64,000 nucleotides of DNA from Climacteris rufus (lineage: Eukaryota > Chordata > Aves > Passeriformes > Climacteridae), in NCBI GenBank assembly GCA_013398175.1, contig VZRZ01004227.1:15914-79913 (forward strand), read 5' to 3'. The translations under genes were made by a program, and so were the position numbers. Within the stretch, counting starts at the first letter, position 1. Every line of letters starts with the position of its first letter. Positions 40,301-46,051 of the stretch are shown piece after piece. Below the pieces are notes generated by a model that made no database searches, was not told where the DNA came from, and was given only the letters and a program-made list of their open reading frames with translations.

Positions 40301-43300
40301 TCTCTCTTCCCTGTCATTTGGGGGATTTCATATGGATTTTCATTTTGGATCTTCCTGCAAGCATCCAGTGGATGCTTTGCAATGCAAATCACATCTGCAC
40401 GGAGGGTGATGTGCGAGGTATCAAAATTCATCTCAGATTGCCCCTTCTAAGCTAGTTTTTAGTATATTTTTTGTTGGCAGGAGTTGGTGATCTGGAGGAT
40501 TAGAGGAAAGGACGTATTGTAAAAGGATTATCTTCTAGTCTTAATGTTTTCTAATTTCCCATGTGATCTTAGGCCAGGTAATGACTTGTCTTCTCTGTGA
40601 CAGTTCCTTTCTGAAGGGGGTGAGAGCTCTTATCCATTGCATTTAAAATCATCTTCAGGTGAATGGGAATTTGTCAGTGTTGGTCCTATTGCTCAGTGTG
40701 TGCCGTGGGTCCTCCCTGATGTTAAATTCTGCAGTCACCCACAGGCAGCCAAGCCTGGGGGCTGCTCTTTGGGGCTGAAATGGCCCTGCAGGTTAAGCTG
40801 TGGTGGGAGTTCCCTTTTGAGCTGGGCAGTTTGAGAGGCTTCTCTCTACACCCCATCTTTCTTCACGCCAGTACCTTTTCTGTAACTCCAGGTGAGGCAA
40901 ATATGGACACACACTGTTGGTTTGAGTTCAGTTGAAGAGGTTTGTAGTATCTCCTTGCTGCTTAAATCTAGCCTAGTGCGACCTTCCAGGAGAGCAGAAT
41001 GAGTATCTCGTATTGTTGGCAATGTAATGAGACAGGAAGAAGTTTGTGCCTGTAGTGAGAGGGATTTTAGTGAATTGTCTTTGTTGGAAACACTCTGCTC
41101 TGAGTGCTGCTTTACAAGTGTTGTTCCATGTGGCAAGTCCATTGTTAGGAATGCTTGTCTTGCCTGCCAAGTTACTTTGCAATTTTCTGTTCCCCACTTG
41201 AAAGCTGAGCTCCTCAAGCTCTGTTGTCACCCAGCTGCCCCTCCAGCAGGCACTGGGAGGGCACTGCCCAGAGCCACTCTCCACCAGCAGTGCTGCAGCA
41301 CAATCTGCTGTACAGCTCCAGAAATGACACCGTGCTCGGTGCTGCTGTGCCCATGCTGACATCTAGTGGGAGTGAGGATGGGTGTCCCCAAGTCCCTGGG
41401 GCAACCCCAATGCAGGCAGTGGAGCTGTGGAGATGTGCAGGTGCTGCCCAGGTTTTATAGAATCATAGAATCTTTTAGATTGGAAAAGACCTTTAAGATC
41501 AAGTCCAACTGTTGAGCCAGTACTGCAGTGTTCACTGCTAGACCACATTCCCAAGTGCCACATCTGCACATTTTTTGAACACTTCCAGAGTTTGCTGGAC
41601 CAGCTGGGAATTTCCCTGTCTGCCCCTGGCAGGGATGTCCTGTCCCTGTGTGCCCTGTCTCTCACTGCACAAGGAGGCAGTTTTATGTGAGAAAGCTTTA
41701 GAATGTTTAGACTCTTTTACTTGTTTAAATTAGTTTACTAATTAAATTATTTCTTAAAGCTGTAAAATTTTTGTTAACAGCTGAATATAGGCAGATGCCA
41801 AGGTGCTGCACACCCAGCTGCTGGGCTCAGACTCACTAGGCTTTCCTCACCAGCTAAGTGACTTTTCTTGCCCCATGGACTGGGAGACACCTGGCACAGC
41901 TCAGGAGCCAGGATGCACACTGGGATGGGTTCTGCTCTTCCCAAGTGGTGCACGTTGGAGCACTTCAACCAGACCAAGGATCTGGCCCAGTAAGGTGGAT
42001 ATTTATGGCAGTTAGAGATGAATTGTTTGCCAGAGGTGAACCATGAATCTCAGTGTAGTATTAGGATTTCAACACCTCTTGGCACAGTGAGAGACAGCTG
42101 GTCAAACCCAAACCCAGCAGTAGCAAGTTAAGCCAACCTGGAGGAGGGAAAGGTGACAGTGGGGACTTGTGGCAGAGTGCCTGTCCCCAGATGGGGCCGT
42201 GCCTGATGGAAGTCAGTTTGTTAGAGTATCACATGCCTTTTTTTGGGTGAGGAAGGAGCAATACTGTTCTGATGGTTTCCCTCCCCACCTTGTGTTGCCA
42301 CCCTGCAGGTGGAGCATGGAAGGTGCTGTGCTCTGTGCTCCTGAAGACTGTGGCAAGCCTTGGAGCAATGTAACCTGTGGCATTTTTGGCACGTGATGCA
42401 CCACCAGGAGATGTTTTTGTGGCACAGGAGCTGCTGAGCCTGCATGGTGCCTGTTCTCTGGCTCAACAGCTGTTCCTGTCCTCTCCTTTCCTGAACAGGA
42501 AAGGTCCTTGCACAGGAACCAAGTTGAAAAGCTGTCAGTGTTAGGCTGGCAGGGCCCCTCTCCTCCCTGCACACTGGATGATGCCCATGGTTGAAATGAT
42601 GTGATTCAGATCTGTCTCTGTTTTCTAACATCCCACCTTGTTAATTTTAATAGAGGCCTTCGAACCTATTAATGAAGATATGTTGCTGAAAGTTTTAACT
42701 CTCACGGATTGGTGAACCTTTAATTAATTTACTTAATATTAGGCAGAAGTGGCCTTCAGATCCCTGTCATTCCCAGAGATTGAGTCCCAGGCCTTTAAAA
42801 GTGGCTGAGAAAGTGGCACTGGAGGCACCTTATCTGTGCCAAGTGCTGCCAGGTTTTGGGGGTGGGGGTGGGAGTGGGAGAGGAACCCAGTGTCAGCTTC
42901 AAGAACGGGAGCTGTAAGTTGTTGAGAAGAGGAAGACCATCCAAGGGATGATGTTATGTGGCACAAAGGCAGCAGAAAAGCAAAAATAAAGCTCCTGGAA
43001 TGGGGAATCCTACTAAAAGCAAAGGATCCCATGGCAGAAAAAAATGTATTTTCTATAGCGGGGTGGTCTGGGAGGGAGAGAGCAAGTCAGTCTAAAGAGG
43101 TGGAATAAAGGCAGAGGAATGTTGTGGGACTACACTGTTGATCTTGGATAGTCTAACAGCTTCCTGAGAAGGGGCACAGCCCTGCAGGGGGACACCTGCC
43201 AGGCGTGACTGCCGTAGTGCCATGGGGTGGGTGGGTGCAGAGTTGCCCACATGCCTGGTGATCTTGAGGCACTTGTGGCCCCTGTTTTTGGAAATGCCTT

Positions 43301-44115
43301 GGAGAGGCCAAGGCAATGCCCAGTAGAAGAAGCAGGGGTGTGCAGCCCTTTCCTGGGTGTGGCTAATGCTGGCTGTGCTTGGCAGGTGTTGGTGTGCTCA
43401 GCGGGCTGCTCTATGCAACCGGGGGCCACGACGGGCCCCTGGTGAGGAAGAGTGTGGAAGTCTATGACCCAGGGACAAACACCTGGAAGCAAGTAGCAGA
43501 CATGAATATGTGTAGAAGAAATGCAGGTAACCACGATGAGCCTTTCTGTGGCTCAGTTGAATGTGTGTGGTTTTTAATGCAATTCCTGTGCTCGTGGTGT
43601 ATGTGATAAAAATGGAAGGTGAGGGATCTGCTGGGGATTGAATGGGAATGTGGCAGCAGTGTGTTTGGGGGATGAGTTAGCCCATGTCTCACCACCTGTG
43701 CTCTGCTTTGAGGTGTGTGTGCAGTGAATGGGCTCCTCTATGTGGTGGGAGGCGATGATGGCTCCTGCAATCTGGCCTCGGTGGAGTACTACAACCCCAG
43801 CACGGACAAGTGGACGTTGTTGCCAACCAGCATGAGCACAGGGAGGAGTTACGCAGGTAACCGGGCAGTGGCACAGCGGGCAGCAGGGGGGTCATTCACA
43901 AACTTGAGGGCTATGCCTCCTGAAGCTTTAATCTTACTGATTTTACCTGTTCTATGTTGATTTCAGTAGAGGAAACTTTCACAGAAATAGCAGACCCCTC
44001 TCTTGTTGCTGGCCTTTGGCTTTGCAGGATGATTGTAGCCACATGGCTGCTCCTACAGTAACTGTGTCTGTCTGCTCCCACAACAGGTGTGGCTGTGATT
44101 CACAAGCCCTTGTGA
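7240..44115 (+). CDS. KLHL3: KLHL3, CUL3 ubiquitin-ligase substrate adaptor (14 coding exons, 5' partial)
   Basis: The CDS joins 7240-7356, 10303-10409, 15553-15674, 23517-23679, 26618-26727, 31549-31665, 32643-32792, 35355-35472, 36230-36427, 37222-37323, 39841-39969, 43386-43526, 43713-43856 and 44087-44115. Phases agree at every junction, all introns are GT-AG, and there is no internal stop. The 581 complete residues correspond to human residues 6-587 with one residue fewer near position 20. Domain order is BTB (human numbering about 50-117), BACK (about 152-254) and six kelch repeats (about 302-585), with blade motifs VVGG, AVGGFNG, AVGGFDG, AVGGYDG, ATGGHDG and VVGGDDG. Known role: the BTB/BACK part docks on CUL3, and the propeller recruits WNK1/WNK4 for ubiquitination, restraining the thiazide-sensitive NaCl cotransporter. 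The first ~14 coding nt lie in an exon not seen here. An internal ATG at 7319-7321 matches the start of a shorter human isoform. KLHL2 is the close paralogue, but the N-terminal and linker residues match KLHL3. Confidence 0.97.
8856..8962 (-). mobile_element. CR1 LINE 3'-end fragment (minus strand)
   Basis: The + strand reads a degenerate TAGAATCAGAAT followed by GGTTGGAAAAGACCT, ATCATTGAGTCCAACC, GGCCACCACT and CCATGTCCC in order. This is the reverse complement of the familiar 3' end of avian CR1 retrotransposons, so the element points toward the minus strand. Only about 100 bases remain, which is the usual 5'-truncated CR1 remnant. It carries no coding capacity. Confidence 0.88.
9071..9093. 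repeat. Perfect 9-bp inverted repeat, 5-nt loop
   Basis: Arms AAGCTTCTT and AAGAAGCTT are exact reverse complements around CCATT. It is a small hairpin-capable palindrome in intron 2 with no evident role and may be due to chance. Confidence 0.5.
10303..10409 (+). CDS. KLHL3: KLHL3 coding exon 3 (first half of BTB)
   Basis: The acceptor AG is at 10301-10302 and the donor GT at 10410-10411. The first base completes the split Ser codon, 35 codons follow, and a single G is left. The peptide runs from KRLLCDVVIVAE to CSPYFCAMFT, covering human residues 45-80 and the core BTB motif AHRVVLAACSPYF. Human A77 and M78, where PHAII mutations impair CUL3 binding, are both present. Apparent substitutions against human are Q47R, M53V, D58T and I61M. 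Confidence 0.97.
10410..15552 (+). other. KLHL3: KLHL3 intron 3, no gene seen
   Basis: A 5.1-kb intron. Several open frames of 110-184 codons occur around 13.4-14.1 kb on both strands, but they overlap one another, show no family resemblance and lack splice logic. An AT-rich low-complexity patch lies at about 15110-15180. I recognise no repeat family or RNA gene in it. Confidence 0.88.
15553..15674 (+). CDS. KLHL3: KLHL3 coding exon 4 (second half of BTB)
   Basis: The acceptor AG is at 15551-15552 and the donor GTAGGT follows 15674. The two opening bases complete a Gly codon, then 40 codons end cleanly in CAG (phase 0). The peptide DMSESKAKKIEIKDVDGQTL and LIDYIYTAEIEVTEENVQ corresponds to human residues 82-121. 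E85, a PHAII site at the CUL3 interface, is conserved. The only difference I note from human is S102R. Confidence 0.97.
16811..17046. repeat. Three-copy perfect 79-bp tandem repeat
   Basis: Units start at 16811, 16890 and 16969, each with GGGAACCATCAGTGAGGAGA and running to GGGTGGCT. By eye the first two units are identical over all 79 bases, and the third is identical until its last two or three bases. The unit is not a multiple of three and has no splice role. Lack of divergence implies very recent duplication, an active VNTR, or an assembly collapse or expansion. Confidence 0.97.
18157..18182. repeat. (ATCC)n tetranucleotide microsatellite
   Basis: About six ATCC units with one ATCA interruption. 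It is a short, probably polymorphic microsatellite in intron 4. Confidence 0.85.
18669..18736. repeat. T-rich (TTTTG)n low-complexity tract
   Basis: Nearly 70 bases of T runs are interrupted by single G residues. It could be the reverse-complement tail of an A-rich retroposed sequence, but no adjacent body or target-site duplication is evident. Confidence 0.85.
23517..23679 (+). CDS. KLHL3: KLHL3 coding exon 5 (end of BTB, 3-box, start of BACK)
   Basis: The acceptor TTTGCAG ends at 23516, and the donor GTGAGG starts at 23680. It has 54 codons and a leftover G. The peptide begins VLLPAASLLQLMDVR, continues NCCDFLQSQLHPTNCLGIRA, then FADVHACTELLQQANAYA, covering human residues 122-175. This is the junction where BTB-kelch proteins complete the CUL3-binding surface (the 3-box). 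C164, a PHAII site, is kept. Q137K, T163A and D166E are apparent conservative changes. Confidence 0.97.
23680..26617 (+). other. KLHL3: KLHL3 intron 5, no gene seen
   Basis: A 2.9-kb intron. The AT-rich stretch at about 24640-24890 has the look of a conserved noncoding element and is listed separately. I see no repeats or coding potential in the rest. Confidence 0.88.
24640..24890. promoter_or_regulatory. Candidate conserved noncoding element in intron 5
   Basis: The block is AT-rich without being simple-sequence, is poor in CpG, and has several homeodomain-type cores such as TTAATGG and CCATTAAT. That texture is common in vertebrate intronic enhancers. Conservation cannot be judged from a single sequence, so this is a pointer only. 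Confidence 0.2.
26618..26727 (+). CDS. KLHL3: KLHL3 coding exon 6 (BACK domain)
   Basis: The acceptor AACAG ends at 26617, and the donor GTACAG starts at 26728. Two bases complete the Glu codon, and 36 codons follow. The peptide QHFPEVMLGEEFLSLSLDQV then CSLISSDKLTVSSEEK equals human residues 177-212 with no difference that I can see. It forms the helical BACK region between BTB and the propeller, which positions the substrate toward CUL3. Confidence 0.97.
26728..31548 (+). other. KLHL3: KLHL3 intron 6, no gene seen
   Basis: A 4.8-kb intron with one CR1 remnant (27416-27510) and an alternating purine-pyrimidine stretch at about 28366-28430. Open frames of up to 169 codons (around 28.4-28.9 kb) are unrecognised and lie in low-complexity or GC-shifted sequence. 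Confidence 0.88.
27416..27510 (-). mobile_element. CR1 LINE 3'-end fragment (minus strand)
   Basis: The + strand shows CACAGAACCATTAAGGTTGG, then GATCAAGTCCAGCC, CCAGCACTGCCAGGTCCACC and AAACCATGTCCC. This is the reverse complement of an avian CR1 3' end and is truncated after about 95 bases. It lies antisense to KLHL3. Confidence 0.87.
31549..31665 (+). CDS. KLHL3: KLHL3 coding exon 7 (BACK domain)
   Basis: The acceptor GTGTAG ends at 31548. The donor is GTTGGT, a weak match to consensus. It has exactly 39 codons (phase 0-0). The peptide VFEAVISWINYEKESRLEHM then AKLMEHVRLPLLPRDYLVQ matches human residues 213-251 with one change (T to S in EKETRLEH). VRLPLLPRDYL is a typical BACK-domain signature of BTB-kelch proteins. 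Confidence 0.97.
31666..32642 (+). other. KLHL3: KLHL3 intron 7, no gene seen
   Basis: A 977-base intron with no recognisable repeat, RNA or coding element. Confidence 0.9.
32643..32792 (+). CDS. KLHL3: KLHL3 coding exon 8 (end of BACK and linker to propeller)
   Basis: The acceptor CTCAG ends at 32642, and the donor GTAAGC starts at 32793. It has 50 codons (phase 0-0). The peptide TVEEEALIKNNNTCKDFLIE, AMKYHLLPLDQRQLIKN and PRTKPRTPVSLPK equals human residues 252-301. DQRLLIKN in human reads DQRQLIKN here. The Pro/Arg/Lys-rich end is the linker into kelch repeat 1. Confidence 0.97.
32793..35354 (+). other. KLHL3: KLHL3 intron 8, no gene seen
   Basis: A 2.6-kb intron without coding exons. 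Its only notable structure is the pair of adjacent perfect hairpins at 34774-34820. Confidence 0.88.
34774..34820. repeat. Two adjacent perfect hairpins
   Basis: The first has 13-bp arms TTTAATTCCTGCA and TGCAGGAATTAAA around a TT loop (34774-34801). The second follows immediately with 8-bp arms TTTGGCTG and CAGCCAAA around TAG (34802-34820). Two tandem perfect palindromes in 47 bases stand out from the surrounding intron. They could be a DNA-transposon remnant or chance. Confidence 0.7.
35355..35472 (+). CDS. KLHL3: KLHL3 coding exon 9 (kelch repeat 1)
   Basis: The acceptor CTGCAG ends at 35354, and the donor GTAACG starts at 35473. It has 39 codons plus a leading G of the next Gly codon. 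The peptide VMIVVGGQAPKAIRSVECYD then FEEERWDQVAELPSRRCRA equals human residues 302-340. The double Gly (VVGG), the Tyr of ECYD and the Trp of ERW are the hallmarks of a kelch blade. The Arg near the end corresponds to R339, reported to contact the WNK acidic motif. D to E and I to V are the apparent changes. Confidence 0.97.
35473..36229 (+). other. KLHL3: KLHL3 intron 9, no gene seen
   Basis: A 757-base intron, pyrimidine-rich in its first half. Open frames here only extend exon 9 through the donor site and are not real. Confidence 0.9.
36230..36427 (+). CDS. KLHL3: KLHL3 coding exon 10 (kelch repeats 1-3)
   Basis: The acceptor TTCTCAG ends at 36229, and the donor GTAGGT starts at 36428. 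It completes a Gly codon, adds 65 codons and leaves one G (phase 1-1, 198 nt). The peptide includes VVFMAGNVYAVGGFNGSLRV, RTVDVYDGVKDQWTSIASMQ and ERRSTLGAAVLNDLLYAVGG, equal to human 342-406 with H348N the only change seen. It carries two double-Gly motifs. Human R360, R384, L387 and A398 (mostly PHAII or substrate-contact sites) are conserved. The exon is strikingly GC- and CpG-rich compared with its introns. Confidence 0.97.
36428..37221 (+). other. KLHL3: KLHL3 intron 10, no gene seen
   Basis: A 794-base intron ending in a TTTTTAACTAG acceptor. I see nothing recognisable in it. Confidence 0.9.
37222..37323 (+). CDS. KLHL3: KLHL3 coding exon 11 (kelch repeat 3, phosphosite S433)
   Basis: The acceptor CTAG ends at 37221, and the donor GTAAGA starts at 37324. 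Phase 1-1, 102 nt. The peptide LASVEAYSYKTNEWFFVAPM then NTRRSSVGVGVVE equals human 408-440 without change. The codon AGT at 37299-37301 is the equivalent of S433. In human, PKC or PKA phosphorylation of S433 blocks WNK binding, and the basic RRSS context is intact. S432 (AGC, 37296-37298) and S410, both PHAII sites, are also kept. This exon uses AT-ending codons, unlike exons 10 and 12. Confidence 0.97.
37324..39840 (+). other. KLHL3: KLHL3 intron 11, no gene seen
   Basis: A 2.5-kb intron. It becomes GC-rich with extra CpG in its last ~100 bases before exon 12. No repeats or RNA genes were recognised. Confidence 0.88.
39841..39969 (+). CDS. KLHL3: KLHL3 coding exon 12 (kelch repeat 4)
   Basis: The acceptor GTTGCAG ends at 39840, and the donor GTACGG starts at 39970. 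Phase 1-1, 129 nt, 42 complete codons. The peptide KLYAVGGYDGASRQCLSTVE, QYNPATNEWTYVADMSTRRS then GA equals human 442-483 with I471T the only change noted. Double Gly, Tyr and Trp landmarks are all present. Third codon positions are nearly all G or C. Confidence 0.97.
41456..41590 (-). mobile_element. CR1 LINE 3'-end fragment (minus strand)
   Basis: The + strand begins ATAGAATCATAGAAT, the reverse complement of the CR1 terminal octamer repeat (ATTCTATG)n. It continues with TTGGAAAAGACCTTTAAGAT, CAAGTCCAACTG, CCAAGTGCCACATCTGCACA and GAACACTTCCAGAG, all typical of avian CR1. It is the longest and least decayed of the intronic copies and is antisense to KLHL3. Confidence 0.93.
42485..42504. 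repeat. Perfect 9-bp hairpin
   Basis: Arms CCTTTCCTG and CAGGAAAGG are separated by AA in intron 12. No function is assigned. Confidence 0.45.
42858..42878 (+). repeat. G-run cluster (potential G-quadruplex)
   Basis: Four G runs of 5, 5, 3 and 3 bases are separated by 1-3 nt on the sense strand, fitting the usual G4 pattern. It lies about 500 bases upstream of exon 13. Confidence 0.55.
43386..43526 (+). CDS. KLHL3: KLHL3 coding exon 13 (kelch repeat 5, R528 hotspot)
   Basis: The acceptor TTGGCAG ends at 43385, and the donor GTAACC starts at 43527. Phase 1-1, 141 nt. The peptide VGVLSGLLYATGGHDGPLVR, KSVEVYDPGTNTWKQVADMN then MCRRNA equals human 485-530 with Q491L. The AGA at 43517-43519 is R528, the most frequently mutated PHAII residue, which binds the acidic WNK motif. 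N529 follows, and A494 and P501 are also conserved. Confidence 0.97.
43713..43856 (+). CDS. KLHL3: KLHL3 coding exon 14 (kelch repeat 6)
   Basis: The acceptor is an unusual GAG (43710-43712), and the donor GTAACC starts at 43857. Phase 1-1, 144 nt, 47 full codons. The peptide VCAVNGLLYVVGGDDGSCNL, ASVEYYNPSTDKWTLLPTSM then STGRSYA equals human 532-578 with V560S and N570S. The start was chosen because it restores the AGVCAVNG reading found in the family. A CAG 12 nt downstream is also in frame and would drop four residues. Confidence 0.95.
44087..44115 (+). CDS. KLHL3: KLHL3 coding exon 15, C-terminus and stop
   Basis: The acceptor CAACAG ends at 44086. Two bases complete a Gly codon, then VAVIHKPL and TGA at 44113-44115. 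Human ends VAVIHKSL, so the only change is Ser586 to Pro. In kelch propellers this last strand normally closes the ring against the first blade. Confidence 0.96.
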
Positions 44116-44720
44116 CACACGATCAAGCCAATGTGAGGAGCAGAAGAGAAGTGGATCCAGCTAGGTGGTGTTGGGAAGACGGCTGACCTCTGACTTGACC
44201 CATCTCATTGCTGTTAATGTCTTAGCATGACAAGTGATACATTGCAAGCACCATCCACTCTGCAGTGGATTGCATAGCCAAGCAAAAGTCCCTCTGGGGA
44301 CATGTTCCATGCTAGACATGAGGTGTTGCTTGTTATCCGTGGTGCAATCAACTGTTCTCGATGGCATTGTGTCCTGAGATAAACACCGTGCTTGGACTGC
44401 AGGCACGGAATTTCTTGTGTGAAACAAAACTGCTACGTTTGGGCATGTGAGTAAAAATGAACATTTCTGGATTTCTTCCCTACTGATGCTCCATGCACAT
44501 TGTTGGTTGAACTACTTACTCACTGTGCCTGGAGGGTGGACTTTAATTATACTGGCAGTGGAAACTTCTGAGTTCCAACTGAGAAAACAGCAGAAATGGA
44601 CTGGAACAGGGTGGTCTGGCTCGAGTGTGACGCTGTCTCAGTCATACGTTTGTATAAGCCACTGGACTGCTGTATGTATCCCTGAAATGCTTGTGGAAAT
44701 AAACACCATGTGGTTTTTCT
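44116..44720 (+). other. KLHL3: KLHL3 minimal 3' UTR
   Basis: Noncoding sequence follows the TGA directly and runs to the first good poly(A) signal at 44698-44703. No coding potential continues in any frame that I recognise. Human KLHL3 has a 3' UTR of several kilobases, so this is probably only the shortest form. Confidence 0.6.
44698..44703 (+). terminator. KLHL3: Poly(A) signal AATAAA (proximal)
   Basis: A canonical AATAAA about 585 bases after the stop is followed within 10-45 bases by T- and GT-rich sequence (TGGTTTTTCT, then GCTGTGTGCTGTGCGTG), the usual downstream element. This is the best-supported cleavage site near the CDS. Confidence 0.6.
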
Positions 44721-46003
44721 ACTTGCCATGAATGCTGTGTGCTGTGCGTGACGGGACCTGCTGGGCAGTGCCTTCCCTGGGGCTGAAGTCTCAGCACCTG
44801 AGCCACACAAAACTTCACAGCCCCACAAAACACATGCTGCTCCCACGGGGCTTCTTGCTCCTGTGAAACAAATGTTGCTTGAATAGAAAATATTCCCAAC
44901 CCACACTTTTCAGCTGTGCTGAAAGCCTCAGTTCTAGCTCTGTCCAGCACCTCAATGCCATTTCATAATAGAGCATTTAGATGTTAAGAAATTCTTTATG
45001 GTGCCATTAACGTAGAGACATTCCATAGAGCGAGAACCCTCTGTCACCCAAGCAGGGATTAATGAGCCAAGTAAAATACCTGCAGTGTTTTAATGCTTCC
45101 AGAGCATGGAGATTAACTAATCACTGTCACTGTAATTGCTATTTTAGTCTTGCCCTTACTGAAAGCATTCCTCTGTTAGTATGAAGAACTCATAAGATTA
45201 TTCAAAACAGATGAATCTAGATCCAGCTGTCTTCCTTATATACCAAATTCTTAAAGTTTTCTGTTTAAGAAGATGTTTGACTTTAAAATACCTTTTTGGT
45301 GTCTCCCTGTGAGCTCTGATATGCTTTTGCATACAGGGGTGAGCTCCCAGAAGCTCCCCAGCTAAAGGGAAAATATTTTCTCTGCTCTTTTTCTTGTTTG
45401 TTTTTTGTTTTTTCCCTGTAGATCAGCTGAAGCTTTTTGTTATGGGCAACTGGCCATTGTTGTTCTGCTGGTTTCTGTCTCCATAGATCTGCTCTGTGTG
45501 ACCTTTGACAGTAGAAAAGAAAAATACTAAAAAAATTATTTCAGAGGGATCTAAGCTGCATCATCCTGTATAGCTTTGGTAGAGGAGTGAGCGATTTCTA
45601 TAAACATGTAGATCTTTGGTGTTTGAATTGGCACAGTCCTTGTAGGATGGGTGCCTGTTCACTGTGGGGGATACAGCACCTACCTGTGCTGTGTCACCCC
45701 CTGCACAGGGGTTGGCCTTCCTGGGCAATGTGAGGTAGCTCCCACTCCTCTTTGGACGTTCTTGCCTTTACAAAGGCAAACTATCTAAATAAAAGGCATT
45801 GTTACTCTTTATGTCTGCCTTTCCATTGTATGTCAACTAAGAGGTCTTGAAAATAGTAATTACAAAAAAAAAAATGTATTTTCTATAATACCCTTTAAAC
45901 CTTTTGCTTTGAGTTTTACAACCTGCAGTGAAACGTGCCAAAATAATAGTGTGACATGCTGCTCTTCTCTGAGGTGTTGCTTACTGTAAAAGCCACTGAG
46001 GCT

Positions 46004-46051
46004 GGCAGGAATGTATCCTGGCAGGAATGTATCCTGGTAGGAATGTTTCCC
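46004..46051. repeat. 16-bp tandem repeat, about three copies
   Basis: Two exact copies of GGCAGGAATGTATCCT (46004-46019 and 46020-46035) are followed by a diverged third (46036-46051, with T for C, T for A and C for T). It is a minor minisatellite downstream of the KLHL3 stop. Confidence 0.85.

Larger units (their letters stand above)
39970..43385 (+). other. KLHL3: KLHL3 intron 12, no gene seen
   Basis: A 3.4-kb intron. It holds a CR1 remnant (41456-41590), a small hairpin (42485-42504) and a G-run cluster (42858-42878). No coding exon was recognised. Confidence 0.88.

Noticed and set aside
7357..44086. Possible intronic miR-874, which lies within KLHL3 in human
   Set aside because: I saw no match to its mature arms in the introns. 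A covariance search would be decisive.
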